A DNA stretch of 64,000 nt from Polyangium fumosum (GCF_005144585.1 NZ_SSMQ01000005.1:1-64000); one strand, 5' to 3'; shown: positions 1-8,321, counted from the first letter of the stretch. The notes: generated from the sequence alone by a model not told the origin. A program made the numbers and translations.

Positions 1-1141
1 TGCGCAGACGTCTGCGCGCGCTTGCTGTCGAAGCTCGATGCGCCCGGCGGCCGGACGAACGCGCGTGCGCGCGGCGCCTGCCACGGCAGCGGGCCGGCGT
101 CCAGACGGGGGTGAGCGAGGTGATACGACGAACGCGCGTGCGCGCGGCGCCCGCCACGGCAGCGGGCCGGCGTCCAGACGGGGGTGAGCGAGGTGATACC
201 GTCATCTGCGTAAAAATGCGATAATTTTTCCGCTGCGTCAGCAGCCAGAGCCTGGGCACGATCGAGAGTTGATACGTCGACTCCCCCAAGGGCTCCATGC
301 GAACTTGCTCGAAGTGATTACAAATACCAGACCAAAACCTGTCGTGCTGTCCCGCGTTCATCGTGAACGTGGCATTTTGCCCAACGACCTCATCGAAGTC
401 GATGCTAGCGTTTTTCGAGACTGCTATCAGGTTGACCTGAAACATGTTCGACAGTCGCTCGTGGATCGAGAACTGTCGCACGTCGAGCTGGTCGCCCGAT
501 CCCACCTTGACCTCGAGGTTCTTCCCCAGCACGCGCCCCTTGGCCGCGCCCAGGATACCGCCGACGGCCCCCCCGATTTTCCCCTTGGCCTTCGCGACTG
601 CCCCCTGCATCGCTTTCCCGGGGTTGAACGACGTGACCGCGATGTCCTCGAAGACCGGCAACTCCCCCGCGACGAGCCCCTCGGCCTTCCCTCCGATGAG
701 CCCTCCCAATGCCGCGTTGATCGCGCCTCCTGCAACCCCTCCCGCGACCACACCCGAGATCTGCCCCGTGACCTTTCCTGCGATCTTCTCGACCGCCCCA
801 GCCACCACGGCATTGCCCACGACGTTGCCCACGACGCCCGTGACAGCGTCCGTCGCGAGCTTTCCGGCATCTGGCAAGCCACCTCCCGCGACGGCCCCCG
901 CGACCCCGCCCCCAACTCCCCCGAGCGTTCCCCCCGCAATGCCCGTCACGTGCGCGCCCACATCGAGCGTCCCTCCCTGCGTGACGCTCTTCAGCACCGC
1001 GCCTGCCTCGGCCACCTTCTGGCCGACATCGAGGACCTTCCCGACCTTGTCCCCGGCAACCTTGGCCGCGGCCTCGTCGATCCCCTCCACGGTGATCTTG
1101 GCGGACACGTCTGCGGGCCCATCGTCGGGCTTGAAGCTCAT
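1..1141 (-). CDS. VgrG-like T6SS spike protein with Gly-rich N-terminal extension, broken or partial at the left edge
   Basis: The ATG at 1141 has a strong ribosome-binding site (GAGGAAGG, 7 nt away). Residues 1-200 are Ala/Gly-rich, with glycine-zipper-like hydrophobic stretches around 55-165. From about residue 203 the protein resembles the VgrG/gp27-like N-domain: VLGKNLEVKVGSG, FSIHERLSNMFQVNL, then YQLSIVPRLWLL and NYRIF at residue 310 (position 212). The usual continuation after the RIF motif is absent. The frame stays open through two 73-bp repeats to the edge of the window but encodes only Arg/Ala/Pro-rich residues. I infer a VgrG whose 3' part was displaced by the repeat-bearing segment, or a very divergent continuation outside the window. 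The function of the Gly-rich extension is unknown. Confidence 0.6.
   Translation of the reverse strand, partial: MSFKPDDGPADVSAKITVEGIDEAAAKVAGDKVGKVLDVGQKVAEAGAVLKSVTQGGTLDVGAHVTGIAGGTLGGVGGGVAGAVAGGGLPDAGKLATDAVTGVVGNVVGNAVVAGAVEKIAGKVTGQISGVVAGGVAGGAINAALGGLIGGKAEGLVAGELPVFEDIAVTSFNPGKAMQGAVAKAKGKIGGAVGGILGAAKGRVLGKNLEVKVGSGDQLDVRQFSIHERLSNMFQVNLIAVSKNASIDFDEVVGQNATFTMNAGQHDRFWSGICNHFEQVRMEPLGESTYQLSIVPRLWLLTQRKNYRIFTQMTVSPRSPPSGRRPAAVAGAARTRVRRITSLTPVWTPARCRGRRRAHARSSGRRAHRASTASARRRLR
2..17. repeat. perfect 16-bp palindrome
   Basis: GCGCAGACGTCTGCGC is fully self-complementary. It lies just left of the 73-bp repeats, and a related CGTCATCTGCG occurs at 200-210 on their other side. It may be a recombination or protein-binding site, but its role is unknown. 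Confidence 0.5.
54..199. repeat. two tandem 73-bp direct repeats
   Basis: Unit 1 (54-126) and unit 2 (127-199) are identical except for one base (T or C in the GCGC[C/T]GCC stretch). Each begins GACGAACGCGCGTGCG and ends GAGCGAGGTGATAC. They lie directly where VgrG homology stops in the minus-strand gene. Confidence 0.9.
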
Positions 1142-1478
1142 CGAATCACCTTCCTCGGACCAACCAGCGCCCAGACGAACCCGCATGCAGGGCTCGCCAC
1201 GCTCCAGGTTACCCATCCTCTGGTTTGCCCGTAAGCCATCCCGTATGCACCACAACAATCCCTAGCAAGTTCAGCTAGTTAGTACGCTACAGCCCAACCC
1301 CACCCCTGGATCCCCCATCCCCCACCCCACAACCTTCGCAAAAGTCAATATGTAACCACATCACCCACACATCCCCCCATCCCATGCGACCCACCAACTA
1401 TGCATCCATGTCAATGCTACTAACGTAGTACCCGTACCAGTTTCCCCTACCAAACCAATCCCTGTACACTCCCGTCTC
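1142..1478. other. intergenic region: divergent leader, C-rich and G-poor, with a G-quadruplex motif on the minus strand
   Basis: This gap separates the divergent VgrG-like gene and the Ser/Thr kinase. From about 1290 to 1478 the plus strand is rich in C and A and very poor in G, unlike the surrounding DNA. On the minus strand, positions 1329-1293 contain five or more runs of four or five Gs with loops of 1-5 nt, which fits a G-quadruplex motif. The plus-strand transcript resembles a C-over-G bubble such as Rho loads on. No gene is visible. Confidence 0.6.
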
Positions 1479-3596
1479 ATGTCATCGACGGGAGGACCCG
1501 CGGCCCCTGGCGACGTCGTCGCCGGGCGGTATCGCGTCGATTCGTGGCTCGGGCAGGGCAACATGGCCGCGGTGTTTCGCGCGACGCACCTCGGGACCGG
1601 ACAAACCTGCGCGCTCAAGCTCGTGCATCCGCAGCTCATCGAGCGCACCGAGATCCGCGACCTCTTCGTTCAAGAGGCGCGTGTCGGCGCGCGGATCGGA
1701 AAAAACCCGCACATCGTCGACGTGTTCGACGCCGGAATCGATCCACAGCGCGGCGTGCCGTTCCTCGCGATGGAGCTGCTCGAAGGCGATACCCTCGACA
1801 GGTACATCAAGCAGCGGGGACCCGTGCCGCCGGGCCTCATGCGAATCCTCTTCCTCCAGCTCGCAGATGCCCTCGGACAAGCACACACGGCGGGGGTCAT
1901 TCACCGCGATCTCAAGCCTGGGAATCTATTTCTCACGTACGACCGCAGAAAAAGCCCGCTGCTCAAGGTCGTCGATTTCGGCATTGCGAAGGTCCTCGAG
2001 GAGGGCGTCCAAGGAACGGCCACTCAGGTCGGATCCCCCGCATACGCCGCGCCCGAGCAGCTCGGCGCAGCCATGCGGCCCATGGCCGCGAAGATGGGCG
2101 TCGTCATCGCGCACGGCGTCACGCCCCAAACCGATATATGGGCCCTCGGCGTCATTGCCTACGAGCTCTTGCTCGGCGCTCCCCCAGGCCATCTGTGGAC
2201 GGGCTCGGAGCGGGGCAGCATCGCGGACATCATGATGGGCGTCGCCATCCAGCCAACGCCGTCCGCGGTCGCACAGGCAGACTTCAAAGCCCACCTCTTT
2301 CCGCGGGGATTCGATGAATGGCTGGATCGATGCCTTCGAAAAAACGCCGCCGAACGATGGCCGAATGTCGAGGAGGCCGTCCGAGCCCTCGCCGAGCTGC
2401 TCGATAGCGGGTACGATGACGGAGAGACGCAGCAGATTCGTCCACACGCATTGCTTGGCCTCACAAAGCAAGCATCGATGCGCGCGACGATGCCGCTCCA
2501 GCCCAAACCAGCCTCCGTACCGCCTCCGCCCGTGCAGACGGCCGTGCTTCCACCGGGTCTCTACCCCCTGCCCGAACAGGCAACGGCGCCACCACCCCAG
2601 CCCCAAAAGCCCCGCGCTGCCGTTTTGCAAACGTTGCCGCTGCAAGCAATGCCGCCCGAGCTCCGCGCCACGCCGCCTCCCATCGAGGCCCCTCTGCCGC
2701 CGGTTACCCGCGCGCCGCTACCTTCCACCCCGGTGCAGGTGGGTCCTGCATATACCTCCACATCCGCGACGCATGCGCCGATGGCATCGGAGCCGAGGTC
2801 TTCGCTGCCGTCGGTCCCTCAATCGGCCACGACGACACACGGTTTGGCCACGACGAACCCGCCGACCACAGGAAGTGCCTCGAAGAAGCTCGGCATCGCG
2901 CTTGGCGTCTCGGCGCTGCTCGCGGCCTTGGGTCTCGTGGCATTCGTGCTGACGCCGAAAACAGGAGGGCTCCGGATCGAGGTCACCGGCCGTGACCTCG
3001 GCAAGGTCGCGATTTACGTGGATGGACAGGAGCGTTGCGGGACGACGCCGTGTGTCGTCGGCGATCTCGAGCCTGGGGATCGCATCATCAAAGTCGTCGT
3101 GCCAGGAAAGGGCGACAAGGTCGTCTCTGCGAGCGTGGAGCGAGGAGAAGAAAGCCCTGTCCTGATTCCCATGGAAACGGCCGAGCCGGTACCGCCGACC
3201 CCTCCCGATGCCGAGCCTCCGAAGTCCGTGAATACGGCGTCGGCGTCGACGTCGCCTGCCGAATCCCCCTCCGTGGCGGCGGCTGTCGGTACCATCCCGG
3301 GGGCGACGCCGGGCGAACCCGCACGAGCGTCGGGCCCCTTGCCGACAGCGACGCCGACGGTTGGCATAGCAAACCCACCGGCAGCGCAGGCCAATGGAAC
3401 ACTCAACATCAACTCGATCCCGGTCTCGAAGGTCGTGCTGGACGGGCGGCCGCTGGGCAACACGCCCAAGGTCGGTCTGTCGGTGCCGGCAGGCACACAC
3501 ACGGTGACCTTTGTTCATTCCGAGAGGGGGAAGCAGACCGTGACGGTCACCGTAAACGCGGGGGAGACGAAGACGGCCGCGGTGAAGTTCAAGTAA
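1479..3596 (+). CDS. membrane-bound eukaryote-like Ser/Thr protein kinase with C-terminal PEGA domains
   Basis: The kinase domain spans about residues 17-310. It has a glycine loop (LGQGNMAAVF, 24-33), catalytic Lys in ALKLV (K47), HRDLKPGN with D144, DFG at 167-169 and an AAPEQ segment. All key residues for an active Hanks-type kinase are present. A long Pro/Ala-rich linker leads to one membrane helix at about 471-490. Two extracytoplasmic PEGA-like modules follow (about 493-560 and 640-705; IYVDGQERCGTTPC and VVLDGRPLGNTP). Kinase inside and PEGA outside is the common myxobacterial receptor-kinase layout. The ligand and substrates cannot be read from the sequence. No clear ribosome-binding site precedes the ATG, and the leader is unusually G-poor. 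Confidence 0.93.
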   Translation: MSSTGGPAAPGDVVAGRYRVDSWLGQGNMAAVFRATHLGTGQTCALKLVHPQLIERTEIRDLFVQEARVGARIGKNPHIVDVFDAGIDPQRGVPFLAMELLEGDTLDRYIKQRGPVPPGLMRILFLQLADALGQAHTAGVIHRDLKPGNLFLTYDRRKSPLLKVVDFGIAKVLEEGVQGTATQVGSPAYAAPEQLGAAMRPMAAKMGVVIAHGVTPQTDIWALGVIAYELLLGAPPGHLWTGSERGSIADIMMGVAIQPTPSAVAQADFKAHLFPRGFDEWLDRCLRKNAAERWPNVEEAVRALAELLDSGYDDGETQQIRPHALLGLTKQASMRATMPLQPKPASVPPPPVQTAVLPPGLYPLPEQATAPPPQPQKPRAAVLQTLPLQAMPPELRATPPPIEAPLPPVTRAPLPSTPVQVGPAYTSTSATHAPMASEPRSSLPSVPQSATTTHGLATTNPPTTGSASKKLGIALGVSALLAALGLVAFVLTPKTGGLRIEVTGRDLGKVAIYVDGQERCGTTPCVVGDLEPGDRIIKVVVPGKGDKVVSASVERGEESPVLIPMETAEPVPPTPPDAEPPKSVNTASASTSPAESPSVAAAVGTIPGATPGEPARASGPLPTATPTVGIANPPAAQANGTLNINSIPVSKVVLDGRPLGNTPKVGLSVPAGTHTVTFVHSERGKQTVTVTVNAGETKTAAVKFK

Positions 3597-3615
3597 GCGG
3601 CGAGGACGCGGACAG

Positions 3616-3637
3616 CACCGTCAAGACGGTTCTTTCT
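3616..3637 (+). terminator. hairpin plus T-rich tail after the kinase gene
   Basis: ACCGT-CAAG-ACGGT (3617-3630) is followed by TCTTTCT. It lies between the convergent kinase and TetR genes. The stem is short but fits an intrinsic terminator. Confidence 0.5.
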
Positions 3638-4296
3638 CAAACACTCCCGCCGCGCGGACTCCTCTCGGCACGCAGCATGCGAAGCGTGAGCTCGACATGA
3701 ATGTCGACGAGCGCGTCGAGGGGAAGTGCCTCCGACGGCTCGTACCAAGAGGGGATTCGCACGCCGATCGCAGACAACGCCGATGCGGTCGCCACCTTGT
3801 CGGGGATGGAAAACCGCCCCATGGCCACGCCTCGTTCGAGGATCTGGAGGACGAGCGCCATCGACTGCGCGCGAATCGCGAGCGCCGGCGCCGCCAGCTC
3901 GGCGGTCAGCGCGAAAATTTCCTCATTGACCACCACCGCCAGGTGCGGATACGTCGCGTGGAGGCGGGTATGAGCACGGGCGAGCGCACATATCTGATCG
4001 ATCGGATCGTCGCCCGCGTCGCGGAGCGCCGCCTGCAAGGTCGACGCGTGCACCTCGTAGCCCACGCGGACGAGCTCCGAAAGGATGTGCTCCTTGGAGG
4101 GGAAATGCGAATACAACGCGCTCGGCTGCAGCTCCAGCACCTTGGCCATGTCGCGGACCGAGGTGCCGTGGAAGCCCTCGCTCGCGAAGAACCGCAAGGC
4201 GACCTCCAGGATCCGTCGCCGTGTGCCCTCGGGTACGGAGGACGGCGGGAGAATCGCCTTTGCTGCCCGCAATCGTGAGGCCCGGAGTGAACTCAT
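3637..4296 (-). CDS. TetR/AcrR-family transcriptional repressor
   Basis: The N-terminal helix-turn-helix is typical of TetR: RRRILEVALRFFASEGF, then TSVRDMAKVL and the SALYSHFPSKEHILSEL motif, at about residues 20-70. The rest is an all-helical ligand domain. I chose the ATG at 4296 because the longer frame runs through the operator-like palindrome at 4310-4325 and does not resemble the family. The gene lies downstream of a lipoprotein esterase and an alpha/beta hydrolase on the same strand, and matching palindromes lie upstream of both the regulator and the hydrolase. It probably represses itself and the hydrolase-esterase pair. Similar regulators in such places often sense hydrophobic acyl compounds, but here the ligand is unknown. 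Confidence 0.9.
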   Translation of the reverse strand: MSSLRASRLRAAKAILPPSSVPEGTRRRILEVALRFFASEGFHGTSVRDMAKVLELQPSALYSHFPSKEHILSELVRVGYEVHASTLQAALRDAGDDPIDQICALARAHTRLHATYPHLAVVVNEEIFALTAELAAPALAIRAQSMALVLQILERGVAMGRFSIPDKVATASALSAIGVRIPSWYEPSEALPLDALVDIHVELTLRMLRAERSPRGGSV

Positions 4297-4309
4297 GACG
4301 TGATTCGCA

Positions 4310-4325
4310 AAACGAACGCTCGTTT
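4310..4325. promoter_or_regulatory. operator-like inverted repeat upstream of the tetR gene
   Basis: AAACGA-ACGC-TCGTTT is a perfect 6-4-6 inverted repeat. It extends outward with one mismatch (CGCAAAACGA/TCGTTTCGCG) and starts 14 nt before the regulator's ATG. Its core, AACGA-N4-TCGTT, recurs at 6265-6282. Confidence 0.7.
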
Positions 4326-4369
4326 CGCGCTGGGTAGCAGAGTCCACCGGAGCGGTCAATACGGTCTGC

Positions 4370-5422
4370 TCACGGGTGCGCGTCGAACCAGCCGACGACC
4401 TCTTCGGGGCCGGCAGCGAGCCAATCGTGCCCCACGCCCGGCTCGACGACGACGCGCGTCTCCTTGCCCTCGGTGACGAGGCGCGCGTTGTACTTCTCCA
4501 TCGTGCCCACAGGGACGACGAGGTCGGCCTTGCCATGAAGGAAAAGCGTCGGCGGGTGATCTGCAGGCAACGCGTCGGGCAGGATGCAAATCGGGCCGCT
4601 GCACGTCGCGTACGACGCGGAGTGAATCGCGAGCGCGCGGAACTTTCCCTGATAGCTGACGGCCATCCGGCTCGTCATGTAGCCACCACTCGAAATGCCG
4701 GTCGCGTACATCCGCGATGCGTCGAGCGGCCCGAACGAGCCGGCCGTGATCGAGTCGAACAACGAAAGCATGAAATCATGGTCCGGCGCAGTTGACCAGG
4801 CAATCGAATACGGGGGGACGTTCGTATCCCAGAACGTCGAGCCCTCCGCATGCGCCTCCGGAGCGAGCACGGCGTACCCCGCGTCGAGGAGCCCCTTCAC
4901 GGTGAGCGCCAGGTGATACACCCCGTGGGGGCCATCCACGGCGCCCTTGAACATCTTCGGGGGACCATAAAGGGACCCCTGGAACAGGAGCACCACGGGA
5001 AAACCCTTCGCGGGCGGCGTCCCGAGCGGTACCTGCCAGATGACGTCCCGCAGAATCCCTGCCTGCGCCGGGATGCTTTGCGTTTCGTAAGGACACGCGA
5101 CCTCTTGCGGCGAAACGGTACAGCGCGATGCGGCGCCGCCGCCAGAGCCCCCGGCCCCCGAACCGCCGACACCCGAACCGCCCCCCGCCGCGCCGCTGCC
5201 ACCCGAACCGTCACCACCCGAACCGTCACCACCCGAACCGTCGCCGCCCGAGCCGCCGACCCCCGAACCGCCGACACCTGAACCACCTGCCCCGGCGCCG
5301 CTGCTCGAGCTCGCAGCCTGCGGTCCTTCGCCGGGCGGCTCGACATTGATCGTGCATCCGCTCGTAAAAACAACGAGCGGCATCCAGGCTGCCACCAGGA
5401 ATCGCCAAGATTCACGTACCAT
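4370..5422 (-). CDS. secreted lipoprotein esterase of the PHB-depolymerase/feruloyl-esterase type (alpha/beta hydrolase)
   Basis: An N-terminal signal ends in a lipobox (FTSGC). A very long Gly/Ser linker follows (about residues 35-100), encoded partly by repeats of GGDGS. The catalytic domain has the nucleophile elbow GISSGG, an Asp in LFLHGKADLVVP and a His in PGVGHDW, which form a complete Ser-Asp-His triad. The protein is likely outer-membrane anchored and acts on an ester polymer or ester-linked substituent. The start overlaps the 3' end of the upstream alpha/beta hydrolase by 11 bp, which implies co-transcription from the promoter at the 6263-6284 palindrome. The substrate is not determined. 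Confidence 0.85.
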   Translation of the reverse strand: MVRESWRFLVAAWMPLVVFTSGCTINVEPPGEGPQAASSSSGAGAGGSGVGGSGVGGSGGDGSGGDGSGGDGSGGSGAAGGGSGVGGSGAGGSGGGAASRCTVSPQEVACPYETQSIPAQAGILRDVIWQVPLGTPPAKGFPVVLLFQGSLYGPPKMFKGAVDGPHGVYHLALTVKGLLDAGYAVLAPEAHAEGSTFWDTNVPPYSIAWSTAPDHDFMLSLFDSITAGSFGPLDASRMYATGISSGGYMTSRMAVSYQGKFRALAIHSASYATCSGPICILPDALPADHPPTLFLHGKADLVVPVGTMEKYNARLVTEGKETRVVVEPGVGHDWLAAGPEEVVGWFDAHP

Positions 5423-6236
5423 GACAAACCTCCCCGTGTTCTGCCGGAGCCGTCGCGTGCTCCTTCAGGAAATCGAGCAAGAGCTGGTTGAACGCTTCCG
5501 GTTGATCGATCGGCGTGCAATGCCGCGAGTCGGCGACGACGGCCACGCGAGCACGCGGAATCCGGGCGGCATACGCTTCCTTGGCCGCGACCGGAGTATA
5601 GTCCTGATCGCCCGTAACGACGAGAACCGGGCATCGAATCGTACCGATCCGCTCGGCTACGCTCCATCCGAGGATCGCGTAGGACGCGGCGCGATACGCG
5701 GCCGCGTCATTCTGCGCGAGGCGGGCGGCGAGCTTCCGGCGCAGCGCCTCCTGATCGGGGCGCGGGAGGTTCTTTTCGGCGATCTTCCGCGCGAACCCCG
5801 GCAGGCCAAGCACACGCAGCGCGACGATTCGTTGCACGACCGCCAACCGCTCGCGGAGCGTGCGCGGCACGAAGGCCGGAGCGCTGTTCACCACGACGAG
5901 CGATCGAACCAGCGAGGGGTGGTCGACCGCGAGCTGGAAGCCGATCATGCCGCCCATCGAAATGCCGACGACGTGCGCAGGGCCAAGCGCGAGCGCGCGC
6001 ATCACCTGCGCCACATCGGCAGCAAACGAGGAAATCCGGTACGGGCCGGGCGGCTTCCCCGAACGGCCATGTCCACGCATGTCGACGGCGACGACCGTAT
6101 ACCGCTCCGCGAGCGCAGGGATCTGCATCTCCCAATCGAGCAGGCTCGAACCAAGGCCGTGCAAAAGGAGCACGACCTCGCCCCGCCCCTTCACCTCGTA
6201 GTGGATCTCACACCCGTCGACGTGTATGTGCGGCAT
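5412..6236 (-). CDS. alpha/beta hydrolase (3-oxoadipate enol-lactonase/esterase-like)
   Basis: This is a classic alpha/beta-hydrolase fold of 274 residues: LLLHGLGSSLLDW (oxyanion loop), VDMRGHGRSGKP, nucleophile elbow VGISMGGMIG, Asp in VTGDQDYTPV and His in DSRHCTPI. The ATG at 6236 has GAGGGG 5 nt upstream. It has no signal peptide and is probably cytoplasmic. It is the first gene of a two-gene unit with the lipoprotein esterase, so it may finish hydrolysis of products released outside. A perfect TetR-type palindrome lies 27-48 nt upstream of the start. PcaD-like and general esterase assignments are both possible. Confidence 0.88.
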   Translation of the reverse strand: MPHIHVDGCEIHYEVKGRGEVVLLLHGLGSSLLDWEMQIPALAERYTVVAVDMRGHGRSGKPPGPYRISSFAADVAQVMRALALGPAHVVGISMGGMIGFQLAVDHPSLVRSLVVVNSAPAFVPRTLRERLAVVQRIVALRVLGLPGFARKIAEKNLPRPDQEALRRKLAARLAQNDAAAYRAASYAILGWSVAERIGTIRCPVLVVTGDQDYTPVAAKEAYAARIPRARVAVVADSRHCTPIDQPEAFNQLLLDFLKEHATAPAEHGEVCHGT

Positions 6237-6262
6237 CGTTCCCCTCGATCGCGATCCGAAAC

Positions 6263-6284
6263 ACTGAACGATCGTTCGTTCAGT
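6263..6284. promoter_or_regulatory. perfect TetR-type operator palindrome upstream of the hydrolase-esterase unit
   Basis: ACTGAACGA-TCGT-TCGTTCAGT is a perfect 9-4-9 inverted repeat. Its core, AACGA-N4-TCGTT, matches the palindrome in front of the tetR gene at 4310-4325. This points to one repressor acting at both sites. Confidence 0.8.
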
Positions 6285-6406
6285 TCTTGCGTACCAGACT
6301 TCCGGGGGGGAAGTCAACAGGTGTCGGCATCCCTCCAGCGCGGGCCTTCCACGAGGCTCCCGCTTGCCGTGGTGCGGAACGGCGAAGTAGAATCGCCCTC
6401 GATCAC

Positions 6407-7582
6407 GTGAACGCTGGCAACGTGAACGAGACGGCGATCGAGGGGCTCTCCCTCGCGCATTACGCGGCGGTCAAGGCGGCCGTCGCGGAGGGGTTCACGC
6501 TCGACGAAGTGCTCGCGACAGAGGGCCTTTCGCCGGAGGACTTCAAGCGAGCAGATACCACCTGGAAAACGGAGCTCGCCGCGGACCAGCATTTGCTCGG
6601 CAGGTATGCAGAGGCGCTCGCGCATGCGGAAGGCCGGCTCGACCGTACGGTGGAACCCCTCTCGATCGATGCAACCGCCTGGGCGAACTTTCTCACGGCC
6701 ATCGAGACCCACGAGCATCCGCTCGACCTGCTCGCGACGCTGGGCCTCGGCATGAACGATTTGTCGCGTCTCGCGCGGCACTGGTCACGCCGGTTGGAAG
6801 CGGAGCCGGCGCTTGCGAAGCGTCTGGCCGAGCTTCGAAAAAAGGACTCTGGCTCGATCCCGACGATCAAGATAGGACCTCCCATGCTGCGTCCGTCGCC
6901 CATGGCGCGGGCGAGGGCGAAGACCAAGGATGCGCCTGAACCATTGGCCCCCGCGTCCCTTTCGGTGCCGGACATCGTCCCGCGCGGAATGCGCCATTTC
7001 ACGAGCGTGACGAATACCGAAGCCGCGCCCGGCATACCAACGGGGCCCGCGTTGCCCTTCGAGCCGCCGCGCGCGGCTGTCGTGGCGCCGGATGCCGCCC
7101 GCGTCGCGCCGCCCCTTCCCGAGGGGATGCGCCATTTCACGAGCCTCACTGGAACGACGCCGGCGCCCGATGTCACGGCGAGGCCGGTCCTCCCTTTCGT
7201 GACGGCCGACGAACCGGATCCCGCGCTGCCGCCCGGGATGCGCCATTTTACGAGCCTTACCGGAACGACGCCGGCGCCCGACCTCCCCCGCGGTCCCGCC
7301 TTGCCTTTTCTATCCGCCCCGGCCTCGAAAGCTCCGACCCCGGCTGCCGCGCCGAGCCTCCCGCTCGAGCACTACGCCTGCATGTGCGTCGAATTCACGC
7401 TTTATCCCACGCATAGCGCAGCCATTCTGGCCCGATATGGCATCCATGACGACGAGCGCCGACGGCTGGACGGCTACTGGGGCGCCAAGGTCCGGCAAGA
7501 CGCGGGTACGCGAGCTCTGTGGGAACGCGTCTATGCCGAGCATTGGACGCGGCTCGGCGGACCACCGAAACGGAATCGCTGA
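6407..7582 (+). CDS. uncharacterised protein with three GMRHFTS repeats, next to T6SS spike genes
   Basis: I do not recognise a named family. Residues 1-145 are two helical segments that look like duplicates: one around GLSLAHYAAVKAAVAEGFTLDEVL, the other around WANFLTAIETHEHPLDLL. The middle is Pro/Ala-rich and carries three copies of GMRHFTS[VL]T.T, each followed about 15 residues later by a Pro-x-Leu-Pro-Phe motif. A third short helical module closes the protein (LEHYACMCVEFTLYPTHSAAIL). The start is uncertain: GTG at 6407 or 6422, with no clear ribosome-binding site. The neighbouring LysM, VgrG and PAAR genes suggest an adaptor or scaffold for effector loading, but this is inference from position only. 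Confidence 0.7.
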   Translation: MNAGNVNETAIEGLSLAHYAAVKAAVAEGFTLDEVLATEGLSPEDFKRADTTWKTELAADQHLLGRYAEALAHAEGRLDRTVEPLSIDATAWANFLTAIETHEHPLDLLATLGLGMNDLSRLARHWSRRLEAEPALAKRLAELRKKDSGSIPTIKIGPPMLRPSPMARARAKTKDAPEPLAPASLSVPDIVPRGMRHFTSVTNTEAAPGIPTGPALPFEPPRAAVVAPDAARVAPPLPEGMRHFTSLTGTTPAPDVTARPVLPFVTADEPDPALPPGMRHFTSLTGTTPAPDLPRGPALPFLSAPASKAPTPAAAPSLPLEHYACMCVEFTLYPTHSAAILARYGIHDDERRRLDGYWGAKVRQDAGTRALWERVYAEHWTRLGGPPKRNR

Positions 7583-7681
7583 CGTCAGCGCTGCTGCTCG
7601 CGTCCCCAGGTGTCGCCGCGATCGGCTGGCTCACGAGATCCTGCGAGGTACCTTCGTTCCCCCCATCGTTCGACCTCCCTT

Positions 7682-8305
7682 TCAGCTCCCGTGCGCTGAA
7701 ACGAGCGCTTCCTTCGTCGCCTCGTCGGCTTCCTCGCTGACGTGCAATCCCGTTGCCCGCTGAAACGACGCGAGCGCGATGCGCAATCGTTTGTCAGCAT
7801 CGAACATTTCGAGCCCCTGCATGTAGCCGAGATGCTCGAGGCGCTTGCGGACGCCGGAGGGCTCGTCGATCGGCTCCATGTCGCCGATCATGACCGGAAA
7901 TACCATTCCCATCTTCGTGAACCGTACCCTGACCTCACGCACATGTGCGGGGACCTGGAGGGTCACCTTGCCCGATGCGTCGCTCTCGCCAGTCTGCGGG
8001 GCCGCGAGCCCCTCGACCTCGTAAGGCTCGTTCGCGATGGCCTTGCCGCCCACCTGAAACGTGACGCGCACCGGGACCTTGGGTACGTCGGCCTTGTACC
8101 GGTTCGTCGTGCCACACCGAAAGGGGAGCGAGGGCCGCGCGGGCTCCGGCACGAAGAGGACGTCGCCGGGCACCAGCAGGTTCGGCTTGCGCTTCGCGCG
8201 GAGCTCGCTGTTCTTCGGGTGCTTCCAGATCTCGTCGGCGGCGATGCCGAAGCGCAGCGCAATTTTGGCGAGATAGTCTCCCTGCCGAATGACGTAAGAC
8301 TTCAT
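7682..8305 (-). CDS. LysM plus peptidoglycan-binding-domain protein of the T6SS VgrG unit
   Basis: The protein opens with a LysM domain (MKSYVIRQGDYLAKIALRFG, residues 1-50, ending in VPGDVLFVP). A beta-rich middle follows (EVEGLAAPQTGESDASGK, carrier/Ig-like) and then a C-terminal peptidoglycan-binding-1-like helical module (VRKRLEHLGYM, then LASFQRATGLHVSEEADEAT). There is no signal peptide. The ATG at 8305 has GAGGAGG upstream and lies 16 nt after the VgrG stop, so the two are co-transcribed. It may be a structural or targeting component delivered with the spike. No catalytic domain is visible. Confidence 0.85.
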   Translation of the reverse strand: MKSYVIRQGDYLAKIALRFGIAADEIWKHPKNSELRAKRKPNLLVPGDVLFVPEPARPSLPFRCGTTNRYKADVPKVPVRVTFQVGGKAIANEPYEVEGLAAPQTGESDASGKVTLQVPAHVREVRVRFTKMGMVFPVMIGDMEPIDEPSGVRKRLEHLGYMQGLEMFDADKRLRIALASFQRATGLHVSEEADEATKEALVSAHGS

Positions 8306-8321
8306 GATCGGGGTCGCCTCC

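Noticed and set aside
269-1265. Overlapping plus-strand frames of 321 and 273 codons near the left edge
   Set aside because: The minus-strand frame has a strong ribosome-binding site and VgrG motifs. The plus frames have only Pro/Arg/Thr-rich composition.
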